Source of the DNA: Owenia fusiformis
Lineage: Eukaryota > Annelida > Polychaeta > Sabellida > Oweniidae
Reading direction: 5' to 3'
DNA length: 64,000 nt
Assembly: GCA_903813345.2 (NCBI GenBank)
Contig: CAIIXF020000004.1
Location: 10,238,196-10,302,195, forward strand
Within the stretch, counting starts at the first letter, position 1. Each line of letters begins with the position of its first letter. The position numbers were made by a program, and so were the translations under genes. The notes under the pieces are model-generated. The model was not told the DNA's origin and made no database searches. It saw only the letters and a program-made list of their open reading frames with translations. Of this stretch, positions 54,241 through 64,000 are shown piece by piece.

Positions 54241-56102
54241 TCAACAAAATTGTGTGGAATATTTAAAAGGTAATTTATGATTGGGAACGTATTAGTTTTC
54301 TTACCATTTAAAACATTTTATCACCATAATTTTTCCATATAATCGCAAGGGGTCTAACAACAAATTATTGTTCCCGTTTTATAAACATAACACGATAACA
54401 AATAGGTAAGATTTATATCTTATTAAATGTTACAGAGGTATTGGAATGTTGATATATTCCAAGGACATGCCTAATAATCAATTAGAGTCATATGCAATCG
54501 AATGCCTTACAATTCTTCCTCGACGTTACTTGTGGCTATCTTTGACCTTACCGCTGGATACAATCAAATTTTAGGAAGAAAATGATAACTATTTTTCTCA
54601 ATTATTCATGAATTCAACCAAGTCTTGATAGTTGTTTTATAAGCAACTGAGCTATATCTAACTACGAGAAATATAGTTTTAGCTGTAGTCCCAATTAGTC
54701 AAGGTAGAGCAATAGGCCCTCCTTTATTGATAATGTTCACCCCTGAATAAAAGTCCATATCCAAAACGTATTGAGATCCATTTTGTAAAGAACTAGCATA
54801 ATTAAGCATTTGTCATTCTAATATAAAAGTGATTCATTTGTAGCATTTATCTTATTAATACCCTAGAAACAATACAAAACGTCGATACACGGATTACATA
54901 ATTTTTTGGTATTGATAAGAAAAATAACCTCAAACTCATGGCTAAGAAACCTAAATCATATATCTAAAATCATTTTGCATTATTTTCTGTTGCATTGTGT
55001 ACTCCAAATTGTGAAAAATTGGGATTTTGTTTTTTGGTAATTGTTTGACCTCTGTTAATGGCAAGCATATTTCAGCCTAAAAGCCGGAAGTATATTAAAC
55101 GGTTAAAATAAAAATTATTAGGGAACATATGTAGGTATGTTAATGTTAGGTCAAATATCGCTGCGCTATAGTGTGCTACCAGCTCCTTTATTTGAGTATT
55201 TTGAGATTTCATATCATGGACTATAATGGACTATTGGCATTTTGCAACTTCATGCGATATGTCTACAGAATGAGCAATAAAGTAGAAAAATTGGAGGTTA
55301 AAATGTTGCAAGTTGTGGTTGAACCTTGCCAGATACAGTTATTTAGTACAGCTATCGTTATGGAAGCTTTGATTTTGCATTTTTGGAACATAATCCATTG
55401 AATTAGCAAAAAGGAGGAAAAGTTCCAAAAAGTCGCAGCAGTGGGGTCACTATGGGTACTGATCTCTAATTTTTTCAATATTCCTTATGTTTTATTCAAA
55501 TTTTGCATATCTCTTTCCAAAAGGGGATTAATCAATTTAAACTAAAACACATTGGGGAGTGCCTACTTTGCACTAAACCCCAACTTGTGTAAACAGAATA
55601 CTTCCTTAGGCAATTGAAACAATAAAGCAAATTATATTGCATATAATGTTTATTATTCGTGCTAATAATATATAATACAATGTTAAATGAATAATTAATT
55701 TTATTCTATCTAAATTATCATTATTATATAAGCGACACCTCACGAATACAATCATGATAACATGTTGTGTCTGGTTACTAATTAAAATGATTATAACTTA
55801 ATGAAGTGATATATAATGCTGCCAATCACGACGATGATATTTCAACGTTATCTGATCTGGTTGAAATTCTAGCTATATACATGTAGTCGGGGAATTCTGA
55901 TGTACAAATAAAGAAAGAAGTTCGGATAGCCGGAGTGTGTTGAATTGGAAAGGATTGAAAAAATTATTGATTGAATTGACTACGAAATTTATCACTAATT
56001 AGTATCTATATACTTATTTTATATACTGGAATTGTAAATACTTAAATCGACAACATATAGCAATTTGACTTGAAATAATTTCGAAGGCGACATAAGGAAA
56101 AC
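54241..56102. other. AT-rich region upstream of the GPCR
   Basis: No gene recognised; the frame at 55171-55401 has no domain. Any 5' UTR or promoter for the GPCR should be in the last part, but I see no clear TATA box. Confidence 0.4.
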
Positions 56103-57104
56103 ATGCAAACTCTATGGGACTTTCAATCTTTTGTTATGAGTGTGTATATCTTCTTGGTACTTTCACCTATTATCCTAAGTGTAGGGATTGTCGGGAATGT
56201 AATGGTGGTGGTAGTATTGCTGCAAAAGACGATGCGCTCTTCAACATCCAGCATGTACTTGATCGCACTTGCTTTTGTGGATACAACGGTCCTCCTAACA
56301 GGCTTAGTACGTGAATGGATAAAATACGGTATATCCCTGTATCGTGAACATTTCGGCTACAGGACGATGACACCTACAGATATCCGAGATTATACCGATG
56401 CTGGCTGTAAGTTTCACATGTTCATACTTTATACGACTATCCATATATCTGCATGGCTGCTCGTATGCCTTACGGTGGAGAGGGTCATCGCTGTTTTCAT
56501 CCCCCACAAAGTTAAACTAATTTGCACTCATAAAGTTACCCTAGCCGCCATTGGTATAACCTTTTTAGTGTGCATCGCGCTGAATTCACACTTCTTCGTC
56601 ACAGTGAAGTTGAATACAAATGAATATTCCAATGTCTCATGGTGTGATGTTGACGGGAACAAAAACAGTACGAATGTGAAATGGCACGAAATTTATGATA
56701 TCATCGATGCAGTTGTCGCATCTTATGCGCCTTTTGTAATTATGTTATCGGCGAATGTACTGATTATAGGGAGGCTGAGATTCATCAAGTACAAAAGTGA
56801 CAAAATGGCCAGCAACACTTCATTGGATGACTCGAAACTTAACACCATGACAACAATTCTTTTAACAATTAATTTTGTTTTCTTCGTTACCACCTGTCCA
56901 ATTGTTGTCCTGACCAATTACTATCATATATGGTTCGATCTTAACACCTGGGAAGACTATACGGACAATGAACTGGCATTTGCTATTTGCCACATGCTTT
57001 TCTATCTGAACAGTGCGCTAAACTTCCTTTTATATTGCATCTCTGGACCAAGGTTTAGAAGAGAATTTATGGCCCTCATCAGACGTTTAAAGGGTAACGC
57101 ATAA
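56103..57104 (+). CDS. Class A (rhodopsin-like) GPCR, peptide-receptor type, intronless
   Basis: A 333-aa single-exon receptor with seven membrane segments at about residues 14-40, 50-73, 102-131, 146-166, 200-226, 248-274 and 287-313. Diagnostic residues: GN at 31-32 (TM1), LIALAFVD with Asp60 (TM2), Cys102 at the start of TM3 pairing with the Cys in SWCDVDG, ERV at 126-128 instead of DRY, and NSALNFLLYC instead of NPxxY. TM6 has FVTTCPIVV without the CWxP motif. The layout resembles the large lophotrochozoan families of FMRFamide/thyroliberin/galanin-like orphan receptors (peptide ligands, G-protein signalling at the plasma membrane). The ligand cannot be read from sequence. The C-tail is very short (RREFMALIRRLKGNA). 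Its last codons seed a minisatellite downstream. Confidence 0.9.
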   Translation: MQTLWDFQSFVMSVYIFLVLSPIILSVGIVGNVMVVVVLLQKTMRSSTSSMYLIALAFVDTTVLLTGLVREWIKYGISLYREHFGYRTMTPTDIRDYTDAGCKFHMFILYTTIHISAWLLVCLTVERVIAVFIPHKVKLICTHKVTLAAIGITFLVCIALNSHFFVTVKLNTNEYSNVSWCDVDGNKNSTNVKWHEIYDIIDAVVASYAPFVIMLSANVLIIGRLRFIKYKSDKMASNTSLDDSKLNTMTTILLTINFVFFVTTCPIVVLTNYYHIWFDLNTWEDYTDNELAFAICHMLFYLNSALNFLLYCISGPRFRREFMALIRRLKGNA

Positions 57105-57420
57105 CGTTAAGTAAGAGTTTAGGTTCACATCAGACGTTTAAATGATAACGCATATCGTTGATTGTGAGTTCATGGTCCTCATCAGACATATAAGGGTAAC
57201 GCATATCGTTAGTAAGAGTACATGTCACCCATAAGACGTATAGGGGTAACGCATAACGTCAAGTAAGGGTACATGGTCCTCATCAGACGTAAAAGGGTAA
57301 CGCATAACGTTAAGTAAGGATGCATGGCGCTCATCAGACGTAAAAGGGTAACACATAACGTTAAATAAAAGTTTATGGTCCTCATCAGACGTTTAAAGGG
57401 TATAACGCATAACGTTTAAA
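57069..57420 (+). repeat. Minisatellite derived from the GPCR's last codons and stop
   Basis: Seven units of about 50 bp. The first is the coding sequence ATGGCCCTCATCAGACG...GGTAACGCATAACG (57069-57106), ending in the stop codon. The others repeat CCTCATCAGACGT, AAGGGTAACGCATAACGTTA and AGTAAG-ATGG. Unit 6 has changed AAGTAAG into AAATAAAAG, creating AATAAA at 57364-57369, a candidate poly(A) signal. Confidence 0.9.
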
Positions 57421-57520
57421 ATTGGGTTGAAAACCCAGCCTTACTTAAACATGGAGGCAGACAGAACTCTCCCGGCAAGCGTCAACTCTGTTTTAAAGGC
57501 TGTTTACCATGGCATTTGTG

Positions 57521-57690
57521 TTGTCCAACAGTCAATAGGGAATTTAAGCGTGCGATGATTTTAACTACCTAAAGGCGAACGGAAAATATTTAAGCGGTGT
57601 ATTTGTATGGGTGATTGGTCATGCGTATAGGTTAGAGTTTCGATTTTATATGCAAGCTCAAACTCCCTATTGTCAACAGTCATTTATTGT
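57521..57690. repeat. Imperfect palindrome
   Basis: CCAACAGTCAATAGGGAATT (57525) mirrors CTCCCTATTGTCAACAGTCA (57663), with pairing continuing partly inward. Confidence 0.55.
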
Positions 57691-58144
57691 ACGGAATAAT
57701 AAGGGATCCATCACAGAATAGTGTAATGCAGTGTACATTGCTACCGATGTTCCGAAGCCAAGTACGACGGAACGAGCCAAATACGACGGAACGGAATACA
57801 CAGTTTCAGGAGAACTTTTTGGCTTAGCAAATTAATTATTTTGACTTTAACTTCAAAATTATATATCTTATTAAATGATTAATTAGAATGCTAGATTATA
57901 CAAAAACTATCAGCTCCATTTGGTAAGAACCAGGTTATAATCATGCAAAGGTAATACTTAGACTATGATTTATTTTAACTTTACAATAAATATTGGAACC
58001 TTATCAAACTTTATGATGTTGCGATGGAAGTTTACGAGATTGACTATTATAACTTGACATTGAAATCCATCTATAAACTTAAGAAGAAGAGATGAGTAGA
58101 TGTCTTGGAATCTTAACCAAAGATTCCGTAGCGACTGTGTATTC

Positions 58145-58550
58145 ACGCGGTGCCAACTACGACTTTTAATTTGAATTTTAGACCTACCAGGTGTTTGAAA
58201 ATCAAATATTGTGATTCTCATACGACACCGCTTTTCTTCAAACTTGTTCCATTTAAAGCAAAACGAAATGCCTTTCTGATGGTACATTATATTGTTATAC
58301 AGAGTCCCTCCTGCAAGCGCCGTTTGGGTCCCCAGCTGTGAGAAGCGCTTCTCAAACACCGCTAAGACGAGGGCCTCTTTACACTAAAGCAATGCACCGA
58401 CAAAAGGCATTTTTGAATTGGTTTCCTTTGAATGGAACAAGTTTGGCGAAACAGGTTGTAGTATGAGACTCAAAATCCTTGATTTTCAAACATCTGGTAG
58501 GTCTAAAAACCAAATCAACGGTTGTTTTCGTGTATAGTTGGACCCGGTGG
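58145..58550. mobile_element. Palindromic MITE family, copy 2
   Basis: Blocks TAGACCTACCAGGTGTTTG, CTTTTCTTCAAACTTGTTCC, AATGCCTTTCTG and AGAGTCCCTCCT match copy 1 at 19715-20075 in order, with mirrored right arms to about 58550. The centre AGAAGCGCTTCTCAAA is also shared. The 129-aa minus frame here is an artefact of the element. Confidence 0.8.
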
Positions 58551-61500
58551 TATAAGGGACGAGCGCAAGGCGCCGTGATTGAAAATGCCAATATTCAATA
58601 GCCATCAAACAGCTTGGTGTCATGTTTGATACATTACGTAACTCCTCTCGGACTATAATTGATCTTATTGTCATCGACATTTTCAATTCATATCTCAATG
58701 CAGATATCATGTATCATGCATCATTATAGTCAGTATAACGTATTAGACTGTGGACTACTCTGGTAATTGTAACTTCTGCTTTTCATGGAAGGTCACACAT
58801 TCCAACATATTTCAAACAGTCTGTATGATTATGCTGGGTACTTTCTGGGTAGTTGGACTTCATGTAGGGGTGGCAGACGGCCCACAGGCCAATTTATACC
58901 CCCACCCCAAGAAAACCTTGGGGGTACTTTAATACCACCTAATAAAAAGAATACTAATGCATGTCATACATACATAGTTTTTTAGTAGGCAGGGCATACC
59001 ATGGTTAGTCAGTGCCAGAAATTTCCAATCTCTAACTTATATGGTTACCATGGAAACAGTATTCATATCTCAAAATCTTATCAATTTGACCTCCTCCCAA
59101 ATATGTCCCTTCGCTCTCAAAGTGAAATATTTGCAAATTTGTTCGGAATTTGTGGCTACCACTTTGTCAAAAGTTGTATAAATATGTATATATTCACACT
59201 AAAGCACTGAAAAGTTGATATAATGCTCCGATAAATCAATAATATTTATCAAATATAGTCACACACAACTACTTTTAGGGAAAAGTGGGCGTGGCACTTT
59301 TTGGTACTTGCGTAATTGTTGCAGCATTAAGCGAAAAATACATATTACACTAACAACAATTGACATTTAATTATCATCTACTAACATTGTGTAACATTGT
59401 AATATGTTCATTATCATTATTAGATACTTAAAATATTTTATGTAAGTGTTATCATGAACCTTCCTTTTATCCCTATGCCATAGAAGATGGGCATCACCAA
59501 TGGTGTCAAACTTACTTTTCTTTTTTATTTTTTTTTACCACAGACAGGGGAAAAAGCTTTACTTGAAGTAGTGACCTCATTAGGTGCTATGTATATGGAT
59601 AGATGGATTGATACTAGTAGGTAGATGGCAGCACTTGTGCAAGTTGGGCTAGATAGTAGATACTAGTGTTTACCATTGACTTGACATATTTCACTTAGTC
59701 TATTGATTTACCATATTCATTCTGTTGGATTAAAGTAAACCTGCATTTGCAATGAATTTGATGATGTTCAGATTGTGTTTGAAACTTGATGATAATCAGA
59801 TTGTGTTTGAGACTGGATGTTGTTCAGATTGTGTATACAGTGTATATGGACTTTAAAAGGACCACTGAAACAATAAGTCGATGTTTAAGATTCTTTAAAA
59901 TTATGTCAATGAGAAATTAGCCTGTTAACCTATAGTTAAACTATACTTCAGCAAGATTTTAAAGCTCCATCTTAAAGCAAATCTCATCATTTGCAACTTT
60001 TTCATTATTTGATAATTTAACCCATTATTCTTTATTGCTGATTAAAAATTCCAAGGCATTTAAATGACCCAAGGAAGCCAGTGATATGAATTGGCCTTAT
60101 TCATTGATTTACAGTAAAATGGAATATTTTGAAGAACAAGAGAACTGTTCCACAGCTTCACAGGAAATATGGGAGCTAAGTCAACAAGGGATGTGGGAAA
60201 CTAGGCTGTTTACATATAGAGATTTACAACTCTCCAGGGAAGTGTCTCTATTTGGTATAAAACACACAGGTCTATTCATGCATACCATTTTAAATATGAA
60301 TCAAAATTAGTGATATCCATGTTTCTGGTGAAAGCATCAATTGAAAGAGACAAACATCCTACTCCTATGGTATAAAATATAAGGAAGTTCGAAGCAGTAA
60401 AAAGGTATTACCATTTTAGATCTGATTGAATAAATTGAATCAGTGGCAATTTTTAAATTTTGATATGTTAAAAGAGGCTCTGTTGGTTAGATGGGAGAAT
60501 TAGCTGCATGTTAAAGGTGGCGTTTTGCTCAGTTTATAACAAAATTGATATTTAGCCCGAAACAGTAATAAATATTAAGCAAATATTTCATTCTATGGAG
60601 GGCAATACCTACGGGCTGCCGGCAATACATATTGCAAAACTCATAGAAGGTGCAGTTGTCAGAATCCCCAAGCGGGTTATACGCAGGGCAATAAGGGATA
60701 CATATTTTATATGCCAATAATTCAGGGAGCTGTGAAATACGCTTTGGTATTTTTAGTCCCATGGTACTGAATTAGCCAATCAAATCACACGATTAATAGC
60801 AATGATGTAATAATTAGTGCTACTTCCATGAACACCCGTTTTGTAGAATAAAATTCTGATTCTCATAAAAAATATGAAAATACAGGCACAAACAAAGTGC
60901 ATTTCGAAACACTGCTTTTGGATATTGATAAATTGAATGATATTGGCTAAAAACTTCTGTCAGAATTGAAACAATTTTCCCCAAGAAAAGTCAACATTTC
61001 AAAACAACAGCAATAGCTAGAACTATCCTATTTAGATGTTTACTTGACAGTATGTAGAATTGGGGAATCTGGACAGAGAATATTAACAGAAGTAGAAAGA
61101 TTGATAAAGAAAATGGAGTTTTAGTGTGGGAGGGGGGGGGGGCATGTGATTGTATAAGTTTAAGTTTACTGTTCCATTCAGTTTATATACATACATATTA
61201 TAACAATGTGACGCGGAGCGTATATTGCGTTTTTTATAAAAGATAAAGGTCATGTAAGAGTATAATAATTTATTGCTGAAGTGTTGGAACATAAGAAGTA
61301 AGAGTGAAAGGTCTGCAGAGTAATCATAGAAAATAACTAACTATATCTAATAATTTGAAATGATGTGTTTTTTGAGAGCTGCCTTGTTTATGTAACAAGT
61401 AAATCTAAATGCATTATAAACACTGTTTATGTAACAATCATTTCATAAAATTGATAAAATGACATATTCTAGACAAGGATAGGCATTTGCCATTATAAAC

Positions 61501-61829
61501 TATGAGGGATTATGACTCATAAACTTAACTACTGGTATGGAGATTTGGGGTAGTAATATGGAATATACGTTATATTGAAACTGTAACCTTATAAGATCTT
61601 GTCCAATTTCAGTCATACCTGATTATGAAGGACCATTTATGTTACAGCATCAGGGCATATTACGTATAATATTAAGTTACTTAGGTATAAATTATGACTG
61701 TCATCATTTCTACTGTGCCAAAATCATTCAACCAATTTTAAAATGGAATACGAGAACAAGATTTCTTATTTTAAGTTATATTTATATGTCTAATAATAAT
61801 TGATATTAAACATATAACAGGATCTTAAG
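58551..61829. other. No supported gene
   Basis: Frames are below 80 aa and without domains. 59758-59837 holds three units of about 28 bp built on GATGxTxxTCAGATTGTGTTTG. A run of 12 G lies at about 61130-61141. Two FTGAAACACT-like AT-rich blocks were checked and not recognised. Confidence 0.4.
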
Positions 61830-62350
61830 AGGTTCTGGACAAATCATTTGATTCTGGACTTGACATATTTTTTTTCCAACGAAATCACATCCAAGGGTTG
61901 AATTTTTATTGGATATTTAGAGAGCGAGTCCTGTATTGATTTCAATAAAAAGGTTAAAATAGAACGCTATTTGAGAGTTAATCTTATACTTTCATTACAT
62001 TGATAAATTAAGGCAAATTCTGAAAAATTTTAAAGTGCATTTTTTATGAAATATTATCCAAGTATTTAGATGAAACGGTCTTATTTAAATACAAATCATA
62101 ACATGATGATATTTTTTCATAAAATATTTCTTCAAGAAATTCAATTGAAGGCTCAAGATAAAACGAGCTAATTTAGGTGAAAACCCTTACATGATGATGT
62201 GTTTTCATGACTTCTTTCATAAAATTCCATCAAGGGGTGAAAATAAAATGATCGAATTTAAGTGATTTAAGGATCACGAGGATAGGTTTTCTTGGATATT
62301 TTCTATGAAATCCCATCCAGTGGTCAAGGTAAAATTTTTATTTGGTATAT
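61830..62350 (+). repeat. Degenerate tandem repeat, about 100-120 bp
   Basis: Variants of TTTCATAAAATTCCATCAAGG-GGT(C/G)AA-ATAAAA recur near 61880, 62110, 62210 and 62305. They are linked to TTGGATATTT and GATGATGTxTTTTCAT segments. Confidence 0.45.
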
Positions 62351-62469
62351 TTGGTCACGTGTTCGAACCCATAGAACCATATAGGAACGTCATTTTGAAT
62401 GTTACGTGATAAATCCATATAAGGCTTTTAGAACAATGTGGGGAAAGATGAGGGGAAACCCCTGACACC

Positions 62470-62955
62470 TGTTCACGATTTTATCCGAACGTTCATCGGA
62501 TCATTTCGGTTTTTATGCACTTCATTATTTTACCGAAGTTTGCCGATTCGATTCGTCGTATTTCGGAATATTGGGGACAATTTTATACTCCATTGGGAGT
62601 ATTTTTAATCTACTTCTTATAACGAAGATTCCCGAACCTTGTTCGGATTAATCCGGATTTTCTGACCTACTTCATCTACCGAGATTTAACGAGTTTACAT
62701 TCGGCTCATTTCGGAATCCTGGTGACAATTTTATACTCCATTGGAGTATTTTTGATCTACTTCTCTGGATTTTTGATCTACTTCTTATGACGAAGATTCC
62801 CGAATTAGTTCGGATTAATCCGGATTTTCTGACCTACTTTATCTACCGAGATTTAACGAGTTAACATTCGTCTCATTTCGGAATCCTGGTGACAATTTTA
62901 TACTCCATTGGAGTATTTTTGATCTACTTTTTCTGGATTTTGCCCTACTTATTAT
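62470..62955 (+). repeat. Tandem repeat of about 205 bp, 2.5 copies
   Basis: Units contain TTTCGGAATCCTGGTGACAA, TTTTATACTCCATTGGAGTA, TTTTTGATCTACTTCT, ACGAAGATTCCCGAA and CGGATTAATCCGGATTTTCTG (itself palindromic). The last two units are nearly identical. Confidence 0.8.
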
Positions 62956-62974
62956 AAGTTGACAGCAAGCAAAT

Positions 62975-63240
62975 CAAAAAGTTCGCCATGAACGGGTTTC
63001 GATCGACTAACCTAGAGAGTGGAAGCTAAACACGCTAGCCATGAGGCTAACGTTCACCTGTGTGAGATGATAAAAGTATCATATATTTATACCGAGCGTC
63101 AATTTAGAATGATCTTCGCTTTTGACTCCACTTAGATACAACTCGTCAGTTGTATCCAGAATAGGTGAACGCCTATGGTGTTAGTGAATAACCAAATCCC
63201 AGGCGAGTGGTTCGTATCCCACCGTGATATGTTATTTTTG
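62975..63240. repeat. Inverted pair of tRNA-like segments (possible SINE heads)
   Basis: On the plus strand, 63162-63232 reads AGGTGAACGCCTATGGTG and then GAGTGGTTCGTATCCCACC, close to tRNA A and B boxes with a paired T-arm. On the minus strand, 63055-62975 starts AGGTGAACGTTAGCCTCATGG and later has GATCGAAACCCG. Neither folds into a full cloverleaf by eye, and acceptor stems are not convincing. Perhaps a tRNA-derived SINE inserted twice or inverted. Confidence 0.35.
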
Positions 63241-64000
63241 CTTTATTAATACGACAGAAAGGAGCAAGGTGTAGGTTTGAAAACAAGACGTACGTTTATT
63301 TCAATACAGTTTTAGAAACATTAACCTCTGATAATTGAAGGATTTCCACTTCTGAAGCGCGACTAGATCTAAGAAGTTCATTAATCAAGACAGTGTAAAC
63401 CTTTTAGATATATGTTAGACAATGTACACGCCCCGTGTGGAATCAACTAAATGTTACATTTTGGATTTCATTGAGATCCTGTCATAGTCCTAAAATTTAT
63501 TTTTCTGGAACATCATTTTTTCAACACTGATACAAATTTCCCTGACATTTCCATGACATGTCTACAGTTTCAAAATTCCCGGACTCTTTGGCCCTTTTCG
63601 ACCTTATTTTAAAATTCTCTGACATTTCAGGCACTTGGAAAATTAAATCAAAACCCTGACATTTCCAGGTGTGTACGAACGCTGGAATTATTCTCAAAAT
63701 ATCCTTCAAACAAAAGGGGAAAATGCTATGCACAAATACTCTAATTTAGTTTGTATTGTAATGCGTTGTATTACATTGCATTGCATTGTATTGTGTATTT
63801 ATTTGAGTGTCCGTTGACGGTAAAGAAGGCATTTAAAAGTTATTTGTGAAACTTAATAAACTTAATAAACAATACTTTAACAGTATTCTGTTATGGCAAA
63901 GTATATTTCATTTTTTCTCTTGTTCTCTACAATCTGCGTTGAGGACACTGAAGCATATGTCTGTATTTTGTTGGTGGGGAACAGCGTATCCTATCGTTCA
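63241..64000. other. No supported gene; CCCTGACATTTCC repeat and ATTGT microsatellite
   Basis: 63535-63680 has CCCTGACATTTCCATG, TCTGACATTTCAGG and CCCTGACATTTCCAGG, a short recurring phrase. 63755-63800 is a degenerate GTATTACATTGCATTG-type microsatellite. The 70-aa minus frame is within the repeat. Confidence 0.4.

Noticed and set aside
57970-58359. 129-aa minus-strand frame
   Set aside because: Half of it is the palindromic MITE copy 2; no domain.

Overview
The window is eukaryotic, AT-rich and dominated by repeats. Coding sequence is sparse and split by GT-AG introns. Penelope-like elements (PLEs), non-LTR retrotransposons, mariner relics, many palindromic MITEs, a TRIM-NHL-type exon, a PAN-plus-C-type-lectin gene and an intronless peptide-receptor-like GPCR together suggest a marine invertebrate. 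A lophotrochozoan (mollusc, brachiopod or annelid grade) is my best guess, but the sequence alone does not fix the phylum.

Four places carry host coding sequence I can support. (1) 1314-2267 (+) is the terminal exon of a TRIM/NHL beta-propeller protein, whose 5' exons lie outside the window or beyond a 1.2 kb foldback. (2) A three-exon secreted PAN/apple + C-type lectin gene occupies 20481-20799, 24139-24315 and 31694-31905 (+). Both introns are phase 1, the exons join in frame to 235 aa, and the introns are packed with transposons. (3) 56103-57104 (+) is a complete single-exon class A GPCR of 333 aa. (4) Two small exon candidates (3024-3127 and 43262-43376) are weak.

The rest, in order. 1-1250: foldback array. 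2288-4135: hairpins and small duplications. 5460-7502: a three-level nest of transposons (palindromic MITE, mariner-like element inside it, second palindrome inside that). 8.4-18.7 kb: tandem repeats, minisatellites and satellite. 19-20 kb: palindromes. 20.8-31.2 kb: lectin-gene introns with a mariner-type MITE, a PLE carrying a GIY-YIG domain, a TTA-flanked MITE, and a 4.2 kb TIR element hosting a LINE and a period-4 CpG repeat. 33.8-39.4 kb: a 5.6 kb element with about 1.1 kb terminal inverted repeats and a mariner relic inside. 45.4-46.6 kb: a decayed PLE. 47.8-49.6 kb: a G-rich tandem array. 51.9-53.3 kb: a 5'-truncated LINE. 53.3-54.2 kb and 57-63 kb: palindromes, minisatellites and old repeats.

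The most unusual mobile signal is a 73-78 bp mini-element present twice (13816-13893 and 45548-45620). Each copy is bounded by TACCCT/AGGGTA and by its own perfect 9-bp target duplication. A second distinctive signal is a four-copy repeat family built from short related words such as CTCTTGACACG, CTCTTTGCACG and TCTAGACGTG. All assignments were made by eye, so boundaries are good to a few bases only where target duplications are stated.
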